Part shown: positions 10,271-20,067 of the stretch, in pieces
Layout of the letters: every line of letters begins with the position of its first letter
Numbering within the stretch: the stretch's first letter is position 1
Assembly (NCBI GenBank): GCA_022606425.2
Contig: JAHDVF020001469.1
Location: 744,001 to 808,000, forward strand
Reading direction: 5' to 3'
Length of the DNA stretch: 64,000 nt
DNA from: Lepidostoma basale
Lineage: Eukaryota; Arthropoda; Insecta; Trichoptera; Lepidostomatidae
Notes under the pieces: model-generated
What the model saw: only the letters and a program-made list of their open reading frames with translations
Database searches by the model: none
What the model was told of the DNA's origin: nothing
Program-made: the position numbers and the translations under genes

Positions 10271-10588
10271 GTCTTCTCTATTATTTTTCCTTGCCAATGT
10301 GGCGGAGGGTTTTGTCGACTTTGTGTTATTTCCAGAGGCGCCTCGTGTTATAATCACACCACGCGTGAAGACACCTTACTTGCCCAACCACATACTACAT
10401 TAAAAAAAACAGTGTTTTTTTATTAATAATCAAATTCATTATTTGATTGGAAATTCTGATATGATCACATTTTTATCACTTTTTATTAAAAACACGATTA
10501 TTAACGTGACCTATTAATTATCAAATAAAAAAAACTCGTTTACAGTTGATTACATCTGAAGATGCCAACATTGGGTTGTAAAAATAAC
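10271..10588. other. No gene seen
   Basis: Non-coding sequence, becoming very AT-rich after 10400. No repeat family was recognised. Confidence 0.45.
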
Positions 10589-11308
10589 TAACTAACTAAC
10601 TAACTAACCATCACGCCGTCTCCCCGAAGGGGTAGGCGGAAAGAATGGACTTCCACACCTTTCTTTCCTGACATATTTCTCTCGCTTCCTCAACATTTAT
10701 ACATCGTGTCATGCACGCGCGTCGATTTCTCTGACTCCTCACATGGCCGACATTTAATATTTGATTTATTTGATCGTGCCACGTTTTACTCGGTCTTCCT
10801 CTATTTCTGGTTCCATTTACATCATTAACGTATAATTTTTTTACCATTCTTTCTTCATTCATTCTTTCCATATGTCCAAACCATCTTAATGATCCTTTCA
10901 TTATTTTGTTCATGACACCATCATTCGCACCGCATTCACTTCTTATATTTTCATTCGACACTCTATCAAACACAGAGTATCCACACATTCGTCTAAGAGA
11001 TCTCATTTCTACTGCATTTATTCTACTTTCATCCTTCTTTTGCCAGTTCCATGCTTCGCTTCCATACATAAGGGTCGGTAGAAGAACACCATTGTGCACT
11101 GCCATTCTAGCTTTTTTGGATAGGTTTTTGTTTGCGATGACAACTTTAAGTGCACCATTCACTTTGTTGCCTGCCCCAACCCTTCTTTCAATATCCCTCT
11201 CCACTCGCCCATCTCTTGTAAACATACTACCTAAATACACGAACTCAACTACTTGCTTCAAATTTTCACCATTCACGCTAATGTTGCAGACTGTCATTGT
11301 TATAATAG
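10589..11308 (-). mobile_element. LINE-A insertion, 228-residue open frame, 9-bp TSD
   Basis: The minus strand frame reads VCNISVNGENLKQVVEFVYL, GSMFTRDGRVERDIERR, MYGSEAWNWQKKDESRINAV, RRMCGYSVFDRV, RWFGHMERMNEERMVKK, RGRPSKTWHDQINQIL and ends SAYPFGETA before a TGA. A (TAAC)n tail sits on the left. The repeat AAAAATAAC at 10580-10588 and 11309-11317 is a target-site duplication, so this is a 5'-truncated insertion of about 720 bp. The region is the RT thumb plus C-terminal tail; no catalytic box is present. Confidence 0.88.
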
Positions 11309-11418
11309 AAAAATAACCGTTGAGTTCAATTATTTTAATATATAATAATTATAAAAAAACTTCATTATTATGTGTTGTTTCTTTTATAATGATGTAAAAC
11401 TTCACATTAAATTATTAA

Positions 11419-11586
11419 TAGATTGAAAACGTATGTTTTCTAGAAGTTTTAATATCATTTATGGGAATGACATGTTTCACCTTTCTTAGACATTATCAAA
11501 CGACACATTTGATTATTTCCAAACATGCCATTCCCGTAAGATATAATATAATGAAAATTCTAGAAAACAGGCGTTTTCAATCATAT
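11419..11586. repeat. PH-L foldback copy
   Basis: The left arm GATTGAAAACGTATGTTTTC pairs with the right arm GAAAACAGGCGTTTTCAATC. Inner segments GACATGTTTCACC and AAACATGCCATTCCC continue the inverted match. It is a ~165 bp hairpin of the PH-L family. Confidence 0.7.
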
Positions 11587-11935
11587 TTATGACTTATTTT
11601 ATCTTTTTATTAAATTTTCTTCAAAATTCAACGCTTTTCATTTCGATGAATCAGCTTTCGGTGAATCAGTTTTCGATGAATCTTCCCTCTCTTGCTCACT
11701 TCTCAGGATCCGCGTGAGGTCGGAAAGGGTTAAGCCCTTGATCAATCGGAGGGAATTAGGATCAGGAGATTATGGTGGACACTTGTCTGGACATGCGAGT
11801 GTCTTATTTATCCCTCAGTGGTAACTAGAGATCATTTGGAACCATTTGAAAATTTATTACCAACGTACTGTATACCATACTTTCTTCATTCATTATTTCT
11901 ACGTATCCAAACCACTCTGTAGAAAACTAACAAAC
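11587..11935. other. No gene; short GATGAATCAG tandem
   Basis: TTTCGATGAATCAG recurs about three times at 11636-11684. The rest is unremarkable non-coding sequence. Confidence 0.45.
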
Positions 11936-12330
11936 TACTAACTAACCATCACGCCGTCTCACTGAATTGGTAGCCACAACACGCATTCTCATCTGACACA
12001 TTTCTCTCGTTCCTCAATATTCATACATCGTGTCATGCACGCACGTCGATTTCCCCGAATCCTCACGTTTTTGACATTTATATTTGATTGATTTGTTTTG
12101 TGACACGTTTTCCTGGGTCATTCTCTATTTCCTGTTCCGTTTACATCGTTAACATATGCTTTATTTACCATTATTTTTTCATTCATTATTTTCACGTGTC
12201 CAAACCATTTTAATAATCCTTTTATTATTTTGTTGCATTTGACACTTTCATATTCATCATTATTTTTGCCAGTTCCATGCTTCACTTATATACAGAAGGG
12301 TCGGCACAAGAACATCATTGTGCACTGCCA
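11936..12330 (-). mobile_element. LINE-A, degraded
   Basis: Starts CTAACTAACCATCACGCCGT and follows the family with many substitutions and indels. No long frame remains. This is an old copy. Confidence 0.7.
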
Positions 12331-12429
12331 GACTGTACAAACTCGACGTTTTAATAAATATTCAATGCTTAATATAGATATTGCTTTAACGAGACAAAAC
12401 ACGTCGTTTACTTGAAATATATGGTAATA

Positions 12430-12860
12430 AACAAACAAACCATCACGCCGTTTCCTCGGCAGGAGAGGCAGAATAAACCGACACGCTACTCTATCCTGAC
12501 AAACCTCTCTAGCTTCCTCCACATTCATACAACGAGTCATACACGCACGTCGATTCCTCCGACTTCTAACACGACCAACCTTTAAAATTTGATAAATTTG
12601 GTCATGCCATGTTTTCCTCGGTCTGCCTCGACTCCGTACTCCATTCACATCATTAACGTATACTTTCTTAACCATTATTTCTCCATCCATGCGTTCCATA
12701 TGGCCGAACCAAAGCAGCGATTCTTTCATAATTTTGTTCATAATATCTTCTTCCGATCTACATTCCTTTCTTATATCAGCATTTGAGATTCTGTCGTATA
12801 TCGTTCTAGCACACATACGTCTTAGGGATCTCATCTCTACCGCATTTATTCTGCTTTCAT
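12430..12860 (-). mobile_element. LINE-A2 3' end
   Basis: The minus strand encodes MRSLRRMCARTIYDRISNAD, LWFGHMERMDGEIMVKK, GVRSRGRPRKTWHDQIYQIL and RRNRRACMTRCMNVEEAREV. The tail is AAACAAACAAACC, not (GTTA)n. GVRSRGRPRK and this tail define subfamily A2, also at 22794, 38690 and 53510. Confidence 0.82.
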
Positions 12861-13432
12861 CCTAAATAAAATAATCATGGTAATAAAACTTATAGAAAAC
12901 AGATTTTACTATTCATATCAATACTTAAATTGGAGTTTTACTTCATTACTCCAGAAACTATTGACATAATTTATTTATTTCCACTATATGGTATATATCT
13001 CTATACGAATCAATTTATAAAAATAATAAAATAATATTTTGGTATCCCGAAATTAAAATATCTGTTCTTGCCATTGTACCCTATTTCCCCCTTATTTCTA
13101 TCTTCTCATCCTAAACCCATTACACCTGTTCAATAACTCCCGTTAGATCTAATGGGGATTTATCGGTCTCTGAAAGAAGGTGAAATACCCCTGACACCCC
13201 GAATCGGCTGCGCACATAAAGTGGTCACTTACTTAGTTACTCCAAATCTATTGTAATACTCCTCATTAATGCAGGCGTTGTTAACTGACGGTTTCGTATA
13301 TGTCTTTTGTTTATCTGTTATGTGAAAGTTATATTATTAAGGGGTTAGGGGCAGTCAGAGGTATGAAAAACAAGTATTTTCAATAAAATAAAATTGTTTG
13401 TAATTTAACTTATTTTATAAAACCAACAATAT
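12861..13432. other. No gene seen
   Basis: AT-rich non-coding sequence. No repeat was recognised. Confidence 0.45.
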
Positions 13433-13506
13433 TACAACATTTTGAATGTATACAAATACTTGTAGACGAACGTCTACAAGTATTTGTATACATTCAAAAT
13501 GTTGTA
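13433..13506. repeat. Perfect 36-bp palindrome with 2-bp spacer
   Basis: The left arm 13433-13468 (TACAACATTTTGAATGTATA...GTAGACG) and right arm 13471-13506 (CGTCTAC...TTGTA) are exact reverse complements around AA. The arm sequence is the terminal segment of FB1. It could extrude as a cruciform. Confidence 0.95.
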
Positions 13507-13897
13507 AAAAACAAAAACTGGTCAAAAAATTATAACATATAGATTGGAATGACATCTCCAGGCGGTTTCTAGCAATGCGCTAAATGGCGGTAGCCTTTCG
13601 CATTGCGTTAAAAAGATCTTCTGCTTAATGCTTAAAAAATACAATTTTCATAGATGGCGTCAGTGTGTAGATTGCAAAAACTACCATGTAAAGGATGGTC
13701 TTACAGATTAACATATATACAACTTCCAAAAATTTGTCAGATTGGTGGTCATAAGAAATAAAAAGGTGGAATGGTGAATATTGTATTACATAAAGCGTGC
13801 GCTTAACCCAACCAATGACAGGTCATAAGTCCTGTAAACACCTCGATCAACCATATTCTGTTTCCAATTTGCATCTTCGTCTCAATTGAAATACAAT
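13507..13897 (-). mobile_element. FB1 foldback-family element
   Basis: Runs from the palindrome to CATCTTCGTCTCAATTGAAA TACAATTG. Landmarks are ACATCTCCAGGCGGTTTCTA, CATATATACAACTTCCAAAA, CCAACCAATGACAGGTCATA and CTGTTTCCAATTTGCATC. No open frame is shared between copies, so it is a non-autonomous element. Other copies are at 17280, 17469, 31045, 54985, 55700, 56490 and 57435. Confidence 0.75.
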
Positions 13898-14965
13898 TGA
13901 TTCCAACAATATTCAATTATTATATTATGTTTTAACTTGATTTGTTTATCTGAATGCCTGATCGAAGAATTTAATTTTTAAAATTAACATAATGGCGGCC
14001 TCTGACAAATAAATTCCGTATTTTCAAGGAAAAATGTAACACTTATTTGGTTTATACAAATAATATTTAAAATTTAATGGTCTTTATTTTAGTGATTATT
14101 ACAATTGAAGCTGATGAATTAATTTTTTTTAATTAGTTTGTTTATTTCAACGTTTGAAAATAAAATATATTCAAATATTTTTTAGCCTTTTCTATCCATA
14201 AAAATAAAATAAAAACATCGTCTAGTCTTTTTGTAAACGCACTGTCACTCACGCTATTGCAAACAATCTCCTTGAAATGAACAGACTCTCTTATAAGAAT
14301 ATGTATAATGTCGATTTTTCGATTTCTAACAATGTTGCTACAGAGTGAAATTAAGGGTTATACGCAACCCCGGATAAATTGTACAAAAATATGTATTTCT
14401 AAATAGAGCATTCTCTCATATATAACGGACCAATTTAAAATTTAAATAGAAGAGATTGCAGTGCTCTCATCAGAGATGAAATATTTAAAATACCGTACGA
14501 TTTCGGTAGTGAAATCATAATAGAAAAGGCTTCCCCGGAAAGAATTTTGAATGGCTAGTTCTAATTATTCGAAGAGTTCTCTGTTTCCGGTCCATTCGGG
14601 TGCAAGATTTATATTTATGAGCGGGAAACTGAAATTTGAATAAGGCGAAAAGCATACATCAAGCCGTGTGTGGTTGTAACCTCTCCTATAACCATAAGTA
14701 CACATTTATAATATATACAGGTATAAACAGAGCGATTCAAAACTTGCTCAGAATTCTGGCATCATACGGTTTTTCATTTAGAACGCTCGAACTTTGAAAT
14801 GAAATAAAACAAACTGTCAAAGTGATATTGCCATAATTTTTATTTTATTTCAAAAGACATTCGTTGACATTATGTATGAAATATAATTTCGGCCAAATGG
14901 CGCCGGACTTCGCTGCATGTAATGTATCCTGTTGGTCAAAGGGTTTTTCAATAGAGACGCTCGAA
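13898..14965. other. No gene seen
   Basis: About 1 kb of AT-rich non-coding sequence with neither long frames nor a repeat family I recognise. It may be the least repetitive stretch of the left half. Confidence 0.4.
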
Positions 14966-15022
14966 CTGCCTACCCCTCCGAGGACACGTCGTGATGGTTA
15001 GTTAGTTAGTTAGTTAGTTAAG
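14966..15022 (+). mobile_element. LINE-A tail only
   Basis: CTGCCTACCCCTCCGAGGAC, then GTGATGGTTAGTTAGTTAGT. This is an extreme 5' truncation of about 55 bp. Confidence 0.7.
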
Positions 15023-15099
15023 TTAATAGAGAAAACCGTCATGGAAACTAGGGACAGGAACACAGGGAACCTAACATTTTAATGTGTATAATTTAAAAA

Positions 15100-15232
15100 G
15101 AAAATTGATCCAAGAGGAAAGAACGAACGGAAAGGTCAATGGCATAGAGCGGCGAGGGATAGAGTTATGGAAGTCGAGATGGGAGGCCTATGTCCAACAC
15201 TGGACGACTAATGGCTGATGATGATGAAGAGC
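15100..15232 (+). mobile_element. RTE-like LINE 3' end with (GAT)n tail
   Basis: Reads WHRAARDRVMEVEMGGLCPT followed by a stop and GATGATGATGAAG. It resembles the LINE-E/B C-terminal tract (AQDR...EE.YIQQW) but is a distinct family. Confidence 0.5.
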
Positions 15233-15599
15233 TTAGTGTTCGTTCTGTTAGACTGGCTAAAATACCATCCGATTTTTTTAATGGTTGTGCATACGAAATC
15301 AATAGGAGTTATTAGTTTTTTTTTTTCTTCTTTTAATACGCAATTAGATCTGTGTTTCGTACCCTCCACCACCTTCCCCGCGGTACAGCTGTAGACAAAG
15401 GGAAATACTAAAATGAATACGAAAGAGACGGGGCTCTCTATATTCTGTTTGGACCGCTTCCCGTTGGACCATCCTCATATGACGGCGCATAAGGGATGAG
15501 TTGAAAATAATACAAAAAAATTGGTTCATTCACGCGACTTTCTTACACGAGCTTATGAAATTGCCTATACACAATAACGAGTATTCTTAAATGCAATTA
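15233..15599. other. No gene seen
   Basis: Non-coding sequence. The 61-residue minus frame at 15344-15529 has no supporting feature. Confidence 0.4.
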
Positions 15600-15735
15600 T
15601 ATCTAATAATTAACTAACTATCACGCCGTCTCCCCAAAAGAGTAGGAAAAAATAATGGACTCTTTCCTGACATACTAATCTCGCTTCCATAACATTCTTA
15701 TATCAAGTCATGCACGCACTTCGATTTCTAGAACA
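15600..15735 (-). mobile_element. LINE-A 3' end, short
   Basis: TAACTAACTATCACGCCGTC TCCCC, then the family 3' end to about AAGTCATGCACGCACTTCGA. Degraded. Confidence 0.65.
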
Positions 15736-15789
15736 TCTGTGTATGATAGCGTCGAATGAAAATAAAAGAATTTAATGCGTTGCGAATAA

Positions 15790-16345
15790 ACGAACAAAAT
15801 AATGAAAGGATCATTAAGATGATTTGGTTTATTTATTGTTTCTTGAACAATGATGTAAATCTCCATATTAAATTATTAATATGTATGAAAAAAAACGATA
15901 GTTTTCAAGGAGTTTTATTATAATATTTATGTATGACATGTTTCGCCCTTCTAAGGCATTTGACATTTGATAATGCCTTAGAAGGGCGAAACATGTCATA
16001 GTAAATATTATATTAAAACTTCTTGAAAACTATCGTTTTTTTTTCATACATGTTAATAAGATGGTTTGGACTCATGGAAAGAATAAATGAAGAAATAATG
16101 TTTAAAAAGTATATGTTTACGATGTAAATGAGTAAAACGAAGACCAAGGAAACCGTGGCACGATCAAATAAATCAAATATTTAATGTCGGCCACGTGAGG
16201 AGTCAGAGAAATCGACACGCGTGCATGACAAGATGTATGAATGTTGAGAAAGCGAGAGAAATATGTCAGGAAAGAAAATTGTGGCAGTCCATGATTTCGG
16301 CCTATCCCTTCGGGGAGACGGCGTGATGGTTAGTTAGTTAGCGAA
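15790..16345 (+). mobile_element. LINE-A interrupted by a PH-L element
   Basis: LINE-A runs from GAACAAAATAATGAAAGGAT to 15827 and resumes at 16057 with TAAGATGGTTTGGACTCATG. It continues to GGCGTGATGGTTAGTTAGTT. The PH-L element between is flanked by the 13-bp duplication TAAGATGRTTTGG. Confidence 0.82.
15828..16056. repeat. PH-L element, 229 bp near-perfect hairpin with 13-bp TSD
   Basis: Arms roughly 15871-15961 and 15972-16056 are inverted copies, with GACATGTTTCGCCCTTCTAA facing TTAGAAGGGCGAAACATGTC. It begins TTTATTTATTGTTTCTTGAA. The flanks TAAGATGATTTGG (15815-15827) and TAAGATGGTTTGG (16057-16069) are the split LINE-A target, duplicated with one mismatch. A 13-bp duplication fits retroelement-type insertion better than a Tc1-type transposon. 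Confidence 0.8.
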
Positions 16346-16710
16346 TGCCATGTCAGGTCCCCCCGAAGTCGGCTATCACCCTGGCGTAGGCCTCTCTGTC
16401 CTGTGCCAGACGGAAGAACTTCTCCACTCCCCCAAACTCCGGTCCATTCCTTGATATTCTCGAGCCAGGACATCTGGGGTCTTCTTACACTGTGCCTACC
16501 CTCTATCTTCCCTTTTATAATGAGGTGCAGCAGACCATATTTCTCGTTGTGGAGAATGTGTTACAAAAATGCCATATTTCTAGACTTCACATCAGACAAC
16601 AATTCTCTTCTTACTCTGGCTCTATGTAGTACCACATTGTTGGTGACCATATCAGACCATGAGATCCGCAACATTCTGCGATGGAGCCACATTTCAAGTG
16701 CTCCAAGTTA
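16346..16710 (-). mobile_element. LINE-D fragment
   Basis: The minus strand gives the RTE-like tract with LWLHRRMLRISWSD, RARVRRELLS, YGLLHLIIKGKIEGR and AQDREAYARVIADF in shifted frames. It lacks the tail of the copy at 31505-32062. Confidence 0.7.
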
Positions 16711-17243
16711 ATTTATAATAATAAACACGATTGTTTAGTGGTTTTACTTAGATTTAATTTATATAAATAACTAAATAACCATCACGCCGTTTCCCCGGAG
16801 GGGTAGGTTTCTCCTTAAATACTTTGTCTACATTTAATCTCCCAAGCTCCCATTCCCAATCAAATTAAAATTAATCATTAATTAATTTCTATATAAATAA
16901 TGTCTTTTCCAATGTATGTTTTTTCTAAATTACAATTTTTATATATTTTTTATATTATCATATATTGTTATTATTTAATATTATTTATTAGTTTTTACTA
17001 ATTACTTACTATTAAAAAAATATGTTTATTGCTTATAGCAAATAGCCCAGGTTAATTTTAAAATTTGAATTATTGTATCTAATTTTAAATGCGTTTTTAT
17101 ATTAGTCTTTGTTTGTTTAGTTTATTATATTTTTACACCTGAAGATGGAGGTATCCTCCGAAACATGTCTTTTTTATATTTTGTGGTTTAAACAAAGTTA
17201 TTTTCAATTTCCTAAGCATACTTGTATTACAAGTTAGTTAGTT
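16711..17243. mobile_element. 533-bp insert flanked by 15-bp direct repeat
   Basis: The 15-mer AAGTGCTCCAAGTTA occurs at 16696-16710 and 17244-17258 and looks like a target-site duplication in LINE-D. The insert contains an inverted LINE-A tail (CCATCACGCCGTTTCCCCGG near 16780), AT-rich sequence and a PH-M core at 17139. It ends with GTTAGTTAGTT. It may be a composite retro-insertion. Confidence 0.55.
17139..17169 (+). ncRNA. PH-M core, hammerhead-ribozyme-like motif (candidate)
   Basis: CTGAAGA at 17139-17145 matches the hammerhead CUGANGA. One extra T follows, then stem II GGAGG/CCTCC with loop TAT, then GAA and the self-complementary ACATGT, then C as the possible cleavage site. Here the flanks do not form stem I (ACAC before, TTTT after). 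Self-cleavage is not shown. Confidence 0.4.
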
Positions 17244-17279
17244 AAGTGCTCCAAGTTAGTTAGTTTGTTAAAAAAAAAA

Positions 17280-17465
17280 ACAATTAAAAAATTGTCAGAC
17301 ATGGTGGTCATAAGAAAAAATGTGGAATGGGGAATGTTGTATTACATAAAGCGTGCGCTTAACCCAACCAATGACAGGTCTTGAGTCCTGTAAACATCTC
17401 GATCAACCATATTCTGTTTCCAATTTGCATCTTCGTCTCTATTGATATACAATTGATTCTTGAAT
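17280..17465 (-). mobile_element. FB1, inverted left half
   Basis: AATTGTCAGACATGGTGGTC to GATATACAATTGATTC. It is the mirror of 17469-17650 and the pair can form a long hairpin. Confidence 0.75.
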
Positions 17466-17468
17466 AAA

Positions 17469-17745
17469 CAAAGTTTTATTTGTGATTTAATTGTATCTCA
17501 ATAGAGACGAAGATGCAAATTGGAAACTGAATATGGTTGATCAAGGTGTTAACAGGACTTATGACCTGTCATTGGTTGGGTTAAGTGCACACTTTATGTA
17601 ATTACAACATTCCCCATTCCACATTTGTTATGACCACGTCTGACAAATTTTTGGATGTTGTATATATGTTAAAGTCCAACGCCAGAATTCACATGTCAGT
17701 TTCAATGCGCATCTTCGTCTCTATTGAGATACAATTAAATCATAA
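17469..17745 (+). mobile_element. FB1 with 28-bp terminal inverted repeats
   Basis: Starts AATTGTATCTCAATAGAGAC GAAGATGC and ends GCATCTTCGTCTCTATTGAG ATACAATT. The two ends are reverse complements, giving a 277-bp MITE-like unit. Confidence 0.75.
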
Positions 17746-18184
17746 AAATTGATAACCCGCAATGGGTGAAATCCAGTATTCGTATACAAGTATATGTATA
17801 CATTCAAAAAATATTGTAAAGTTTTATTTATTTGTCATACTTTCACGACGCATATACCTACAAGAAAGCGGATATGAAAGAAAGAACGATCCGTCGCGCC
17901 CTGCTCTCCCGCTTGTAATGAAATTAAAATAATAGAAAAATGAATCGTATCCCAGTTACGTGGTGGGGGAGGGGGGCATAGTGGGGGGCGAGTGATTAGT
18001 GGGTGAATTTATTTTTCCGGGCACGTACCGCCACACATACACACACCATTGTTATTTGCTCCGACACATGTAAAATATAGATATGTGCTTGCATAATATT
18101 ATAATAACTCCTTATGCTGAATATCAATTGTTTCCTTTCAGGGCTGAATTATTTTATACGTTTTCTCAATCTAACATTTTACTT
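17746..18184. other. No gene seen; FB1 end fragment at 17770-17822
   Basis: GTATATGTATACATTCAAAA belongs to the FB1 terminal segment. A G-rich run lies at 17965-17990. Otherwise non-coding. Confidence 0.45.
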
Positions 18185-18725
18185 TATTTTTGTTTTTTAT
18201 TAAAGCGCCAATATAAAGAATCGATCGCCTCTCAATTCTGCTACCTCGGTAGCATGATAGCGGGCTCGGGAGGTACGGAGGAAGATGTAGCCAGCAGACT
18301 TAACAAGGCATGGGGAGCTTTCGCTATGCTTCGCCCTGTATGGCGCTCCGGTATCATTTCGAGAAAGCTCAAGCACCAAGTATTCAGCAGTAGCGTTAAA
18401 AGCGTACTGCTGTACGGATGTGAGACTTGGAAGTCTACCGCGGACGGTATTGGTAAACTCCAGGATTTTATAAATAGGTGCCTTCGCTCAATATTCAAAA
18501 TCTATTGGCGCCAAAGAGTGTCAAATGCCGCTCTCTGAACTATGGCAGGCGAAAAGCCAGTTAGAGAACAGGTCGCTAGACGCAAATGGCAGTGGATCGG
18601 TCACACTCTGAGACGGAACCCAGCCTGTATCGCTCAGGGTGCACTAGACTGGTCCCCTATGGGGGGAAAGAGACACCACGGAGGACAGTGTGACAGGACA
18701 AAAAGAAGAAGAAGAAGAATATAAA
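18185..18725 (+). mobile_element. LINE-G C-terminal region
   Basis: Reads FCYLGSMIAGSGGTEEDVAS, RLNKAWGAFAMLRPVWRS, SVLLYGCETWKSTADGIGKL, QDFINRCLRSIFKIYWRQRV, a stop, then QVARRKWQWIGHTLRRNPAC. It ends in (GAA)n at 18705-18718. One stop at 18538 breaks an otherwise continuous 210-residue frame. It is the only copy here and appears relatively young. Confidence 0.8.
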
Positions 18726-18774
18726 GAATACTTCGTCTGTCGCGTAAGTAATAGAAGGGTACCCACCGATCACC

Positions 18775-18850
18775 AGATGCTGTTATAGGACGCAGCGGCG
18801 CATTTTCGTCAGCTTCGTTCGTTCACTTCCTAGACCCTCTCCCTTCCACC
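18775..18850 (-). repeat. Repeat O copy
   Basis: TGTTATAGGACGCAGCGGCG, then CATTTTCGTCAGCTTCG. The minus strand matches 47108-47235. Confidence 0.65.
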
Positions 18851-18904
18851 AGAGACTGATATTATGGCTTCATATGTCGCTAAAGCTCAAAATTCTCTGA
18901 TACC

Positions 18905-19214
18905 TTTTTATTCAAATCAAATCAAATCAGTTTATTATCTCAAAAGATATTACAAACAACAATTAAAGTTAAGGCATATATTAAGGTAAAATATTTAAAA
19001 TATATTTAATACCAGGAACGCATGATAGATGGTTCGACATTAGGAATACAAGATACTCTCCAAAGTCAAGAGTATTTGTCTTCTGAACTTACTTTCACGA
19101 ATATGAAAGACGTCGATCTCCGAAGCGATCATGTTCAGAAGTTTGATTTCTCTCCCCGCCGGCATCTCCAGCGTGATGCAGCGTGGCAAATAAAACAATC
19201 TGTACTGTCTTTAA
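18905..19214 (-). mobile_element. LINE-K 3' end
   Basis: Starts AAATCAAATCAGTTTATTAT CTC and proceeds to the IFHISESTF and SIPNVEPSIM-coding region with a deletion near 19165. It is cut off at about 19214. Confidence 0.75.
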
Positions 19215-19427
19215 CGAAGTTATTTATCATGCAAAAATATACCTATATCAATCAGAACATCCGAGTTATGTATACGGCAGCCAATCAACTGAAAGAAGTG
19301 AACTCCCAAGTGGATATTCCTCCTTATTTCCAAGATGGCGAGATAGTTAGCGGTTCATTTTCCAGGAGTATGGAGATGTAACCAATAACAGGTCATCAAA
19401 CCTATAAGAAGAAGAAGAAGACATTTT
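19215..19427 (+). mobile_element. Unknown LINE-like 3' end with (GAA)n tail
   Basis: The segment ends ACCTATAAGAAGAAGAAGAA. It has a tail like LINE-C but no family residues I can match. Its left edge is the break in LINE-K. Confidence 0.35.
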
Positions 19428-19829
19428 CAAGGATTTGTTTTTAAGGATATATTCGCGCGTCTGACAACGTATTTTATTTCTCGTCGCTTCCTCGTTCCGC
19501 GGCTTTGATTCGACCCTTTTAAAACATCAAACGGGCAACGCTGACCAGTGATGTCTTTCGCCCCCTCGCCCAACCCTTACGCCGCGCTCGCTCAAGGGGT
19601 TAGGGGTGGAGAAGCCAACATATTATATGTATATGAACGTTTTAACCCACATGCAAATAAACGTTGGCATCTATTTGTTTTTTACGGTTTTGAATATTTT
19701 TAAACGGAACGACGCATTACTTAAAGGATACATTTCAAGCAAGACAAATGTTGTATTATTTATATTGTTTTATTAATAATATATAACCGTAACATTTGCT
19801 ACTTCGGCCTCCAGAAAAGTCTCTCTAAA
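19428..19829. other. No gene seen
   Basis: Non-coding sequence with a GC-richer patch at 19540-19615. No repeat was recognised. Confidence 0.4.
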
Positions 19830-20012
19830 GGGGGAGGCAGAAAAAATGGACGCCACATTGTGTCATGCACGCACGTGGATTTCTCCGAGTCCTCACGTGG
19901 CCGACATTCAATATTTGATTCAACATGTCGTGTTTTTAATATGTTTTATTAAATTGTGGATTAAACAAAGTTTTTCAATTTCCTAAGTAAATATTTTATT
20001 TATTTGATCGTG
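19830..20012 (-). mobile_element. LINE-A fragment with inserted PH-M scrap
   Basis: LINE-A (TGTCATGCACGCACGTGGAT to CAATATTTGATT) is broken at about 19922 by 70 bp ending AAACAAAGTTTTTCAATTTC C, matching the flank of PH-M at 17200. LINE-A then resumes with TATTTATTTGATCGTGCG. Confidence 0.6.
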
Positions 20013-20067
20013 CGTGATATTTGCATATTGTATATTGTATCGATTGGGCCGAGATAACCAAACCTCA

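Noticed and set aside
15828..16056. Transcription terminator
   Set aside because: The hairpin is about 90 bp per arm, is a member of a dispersed family and has a target-site duplication, so it is a mobile element.
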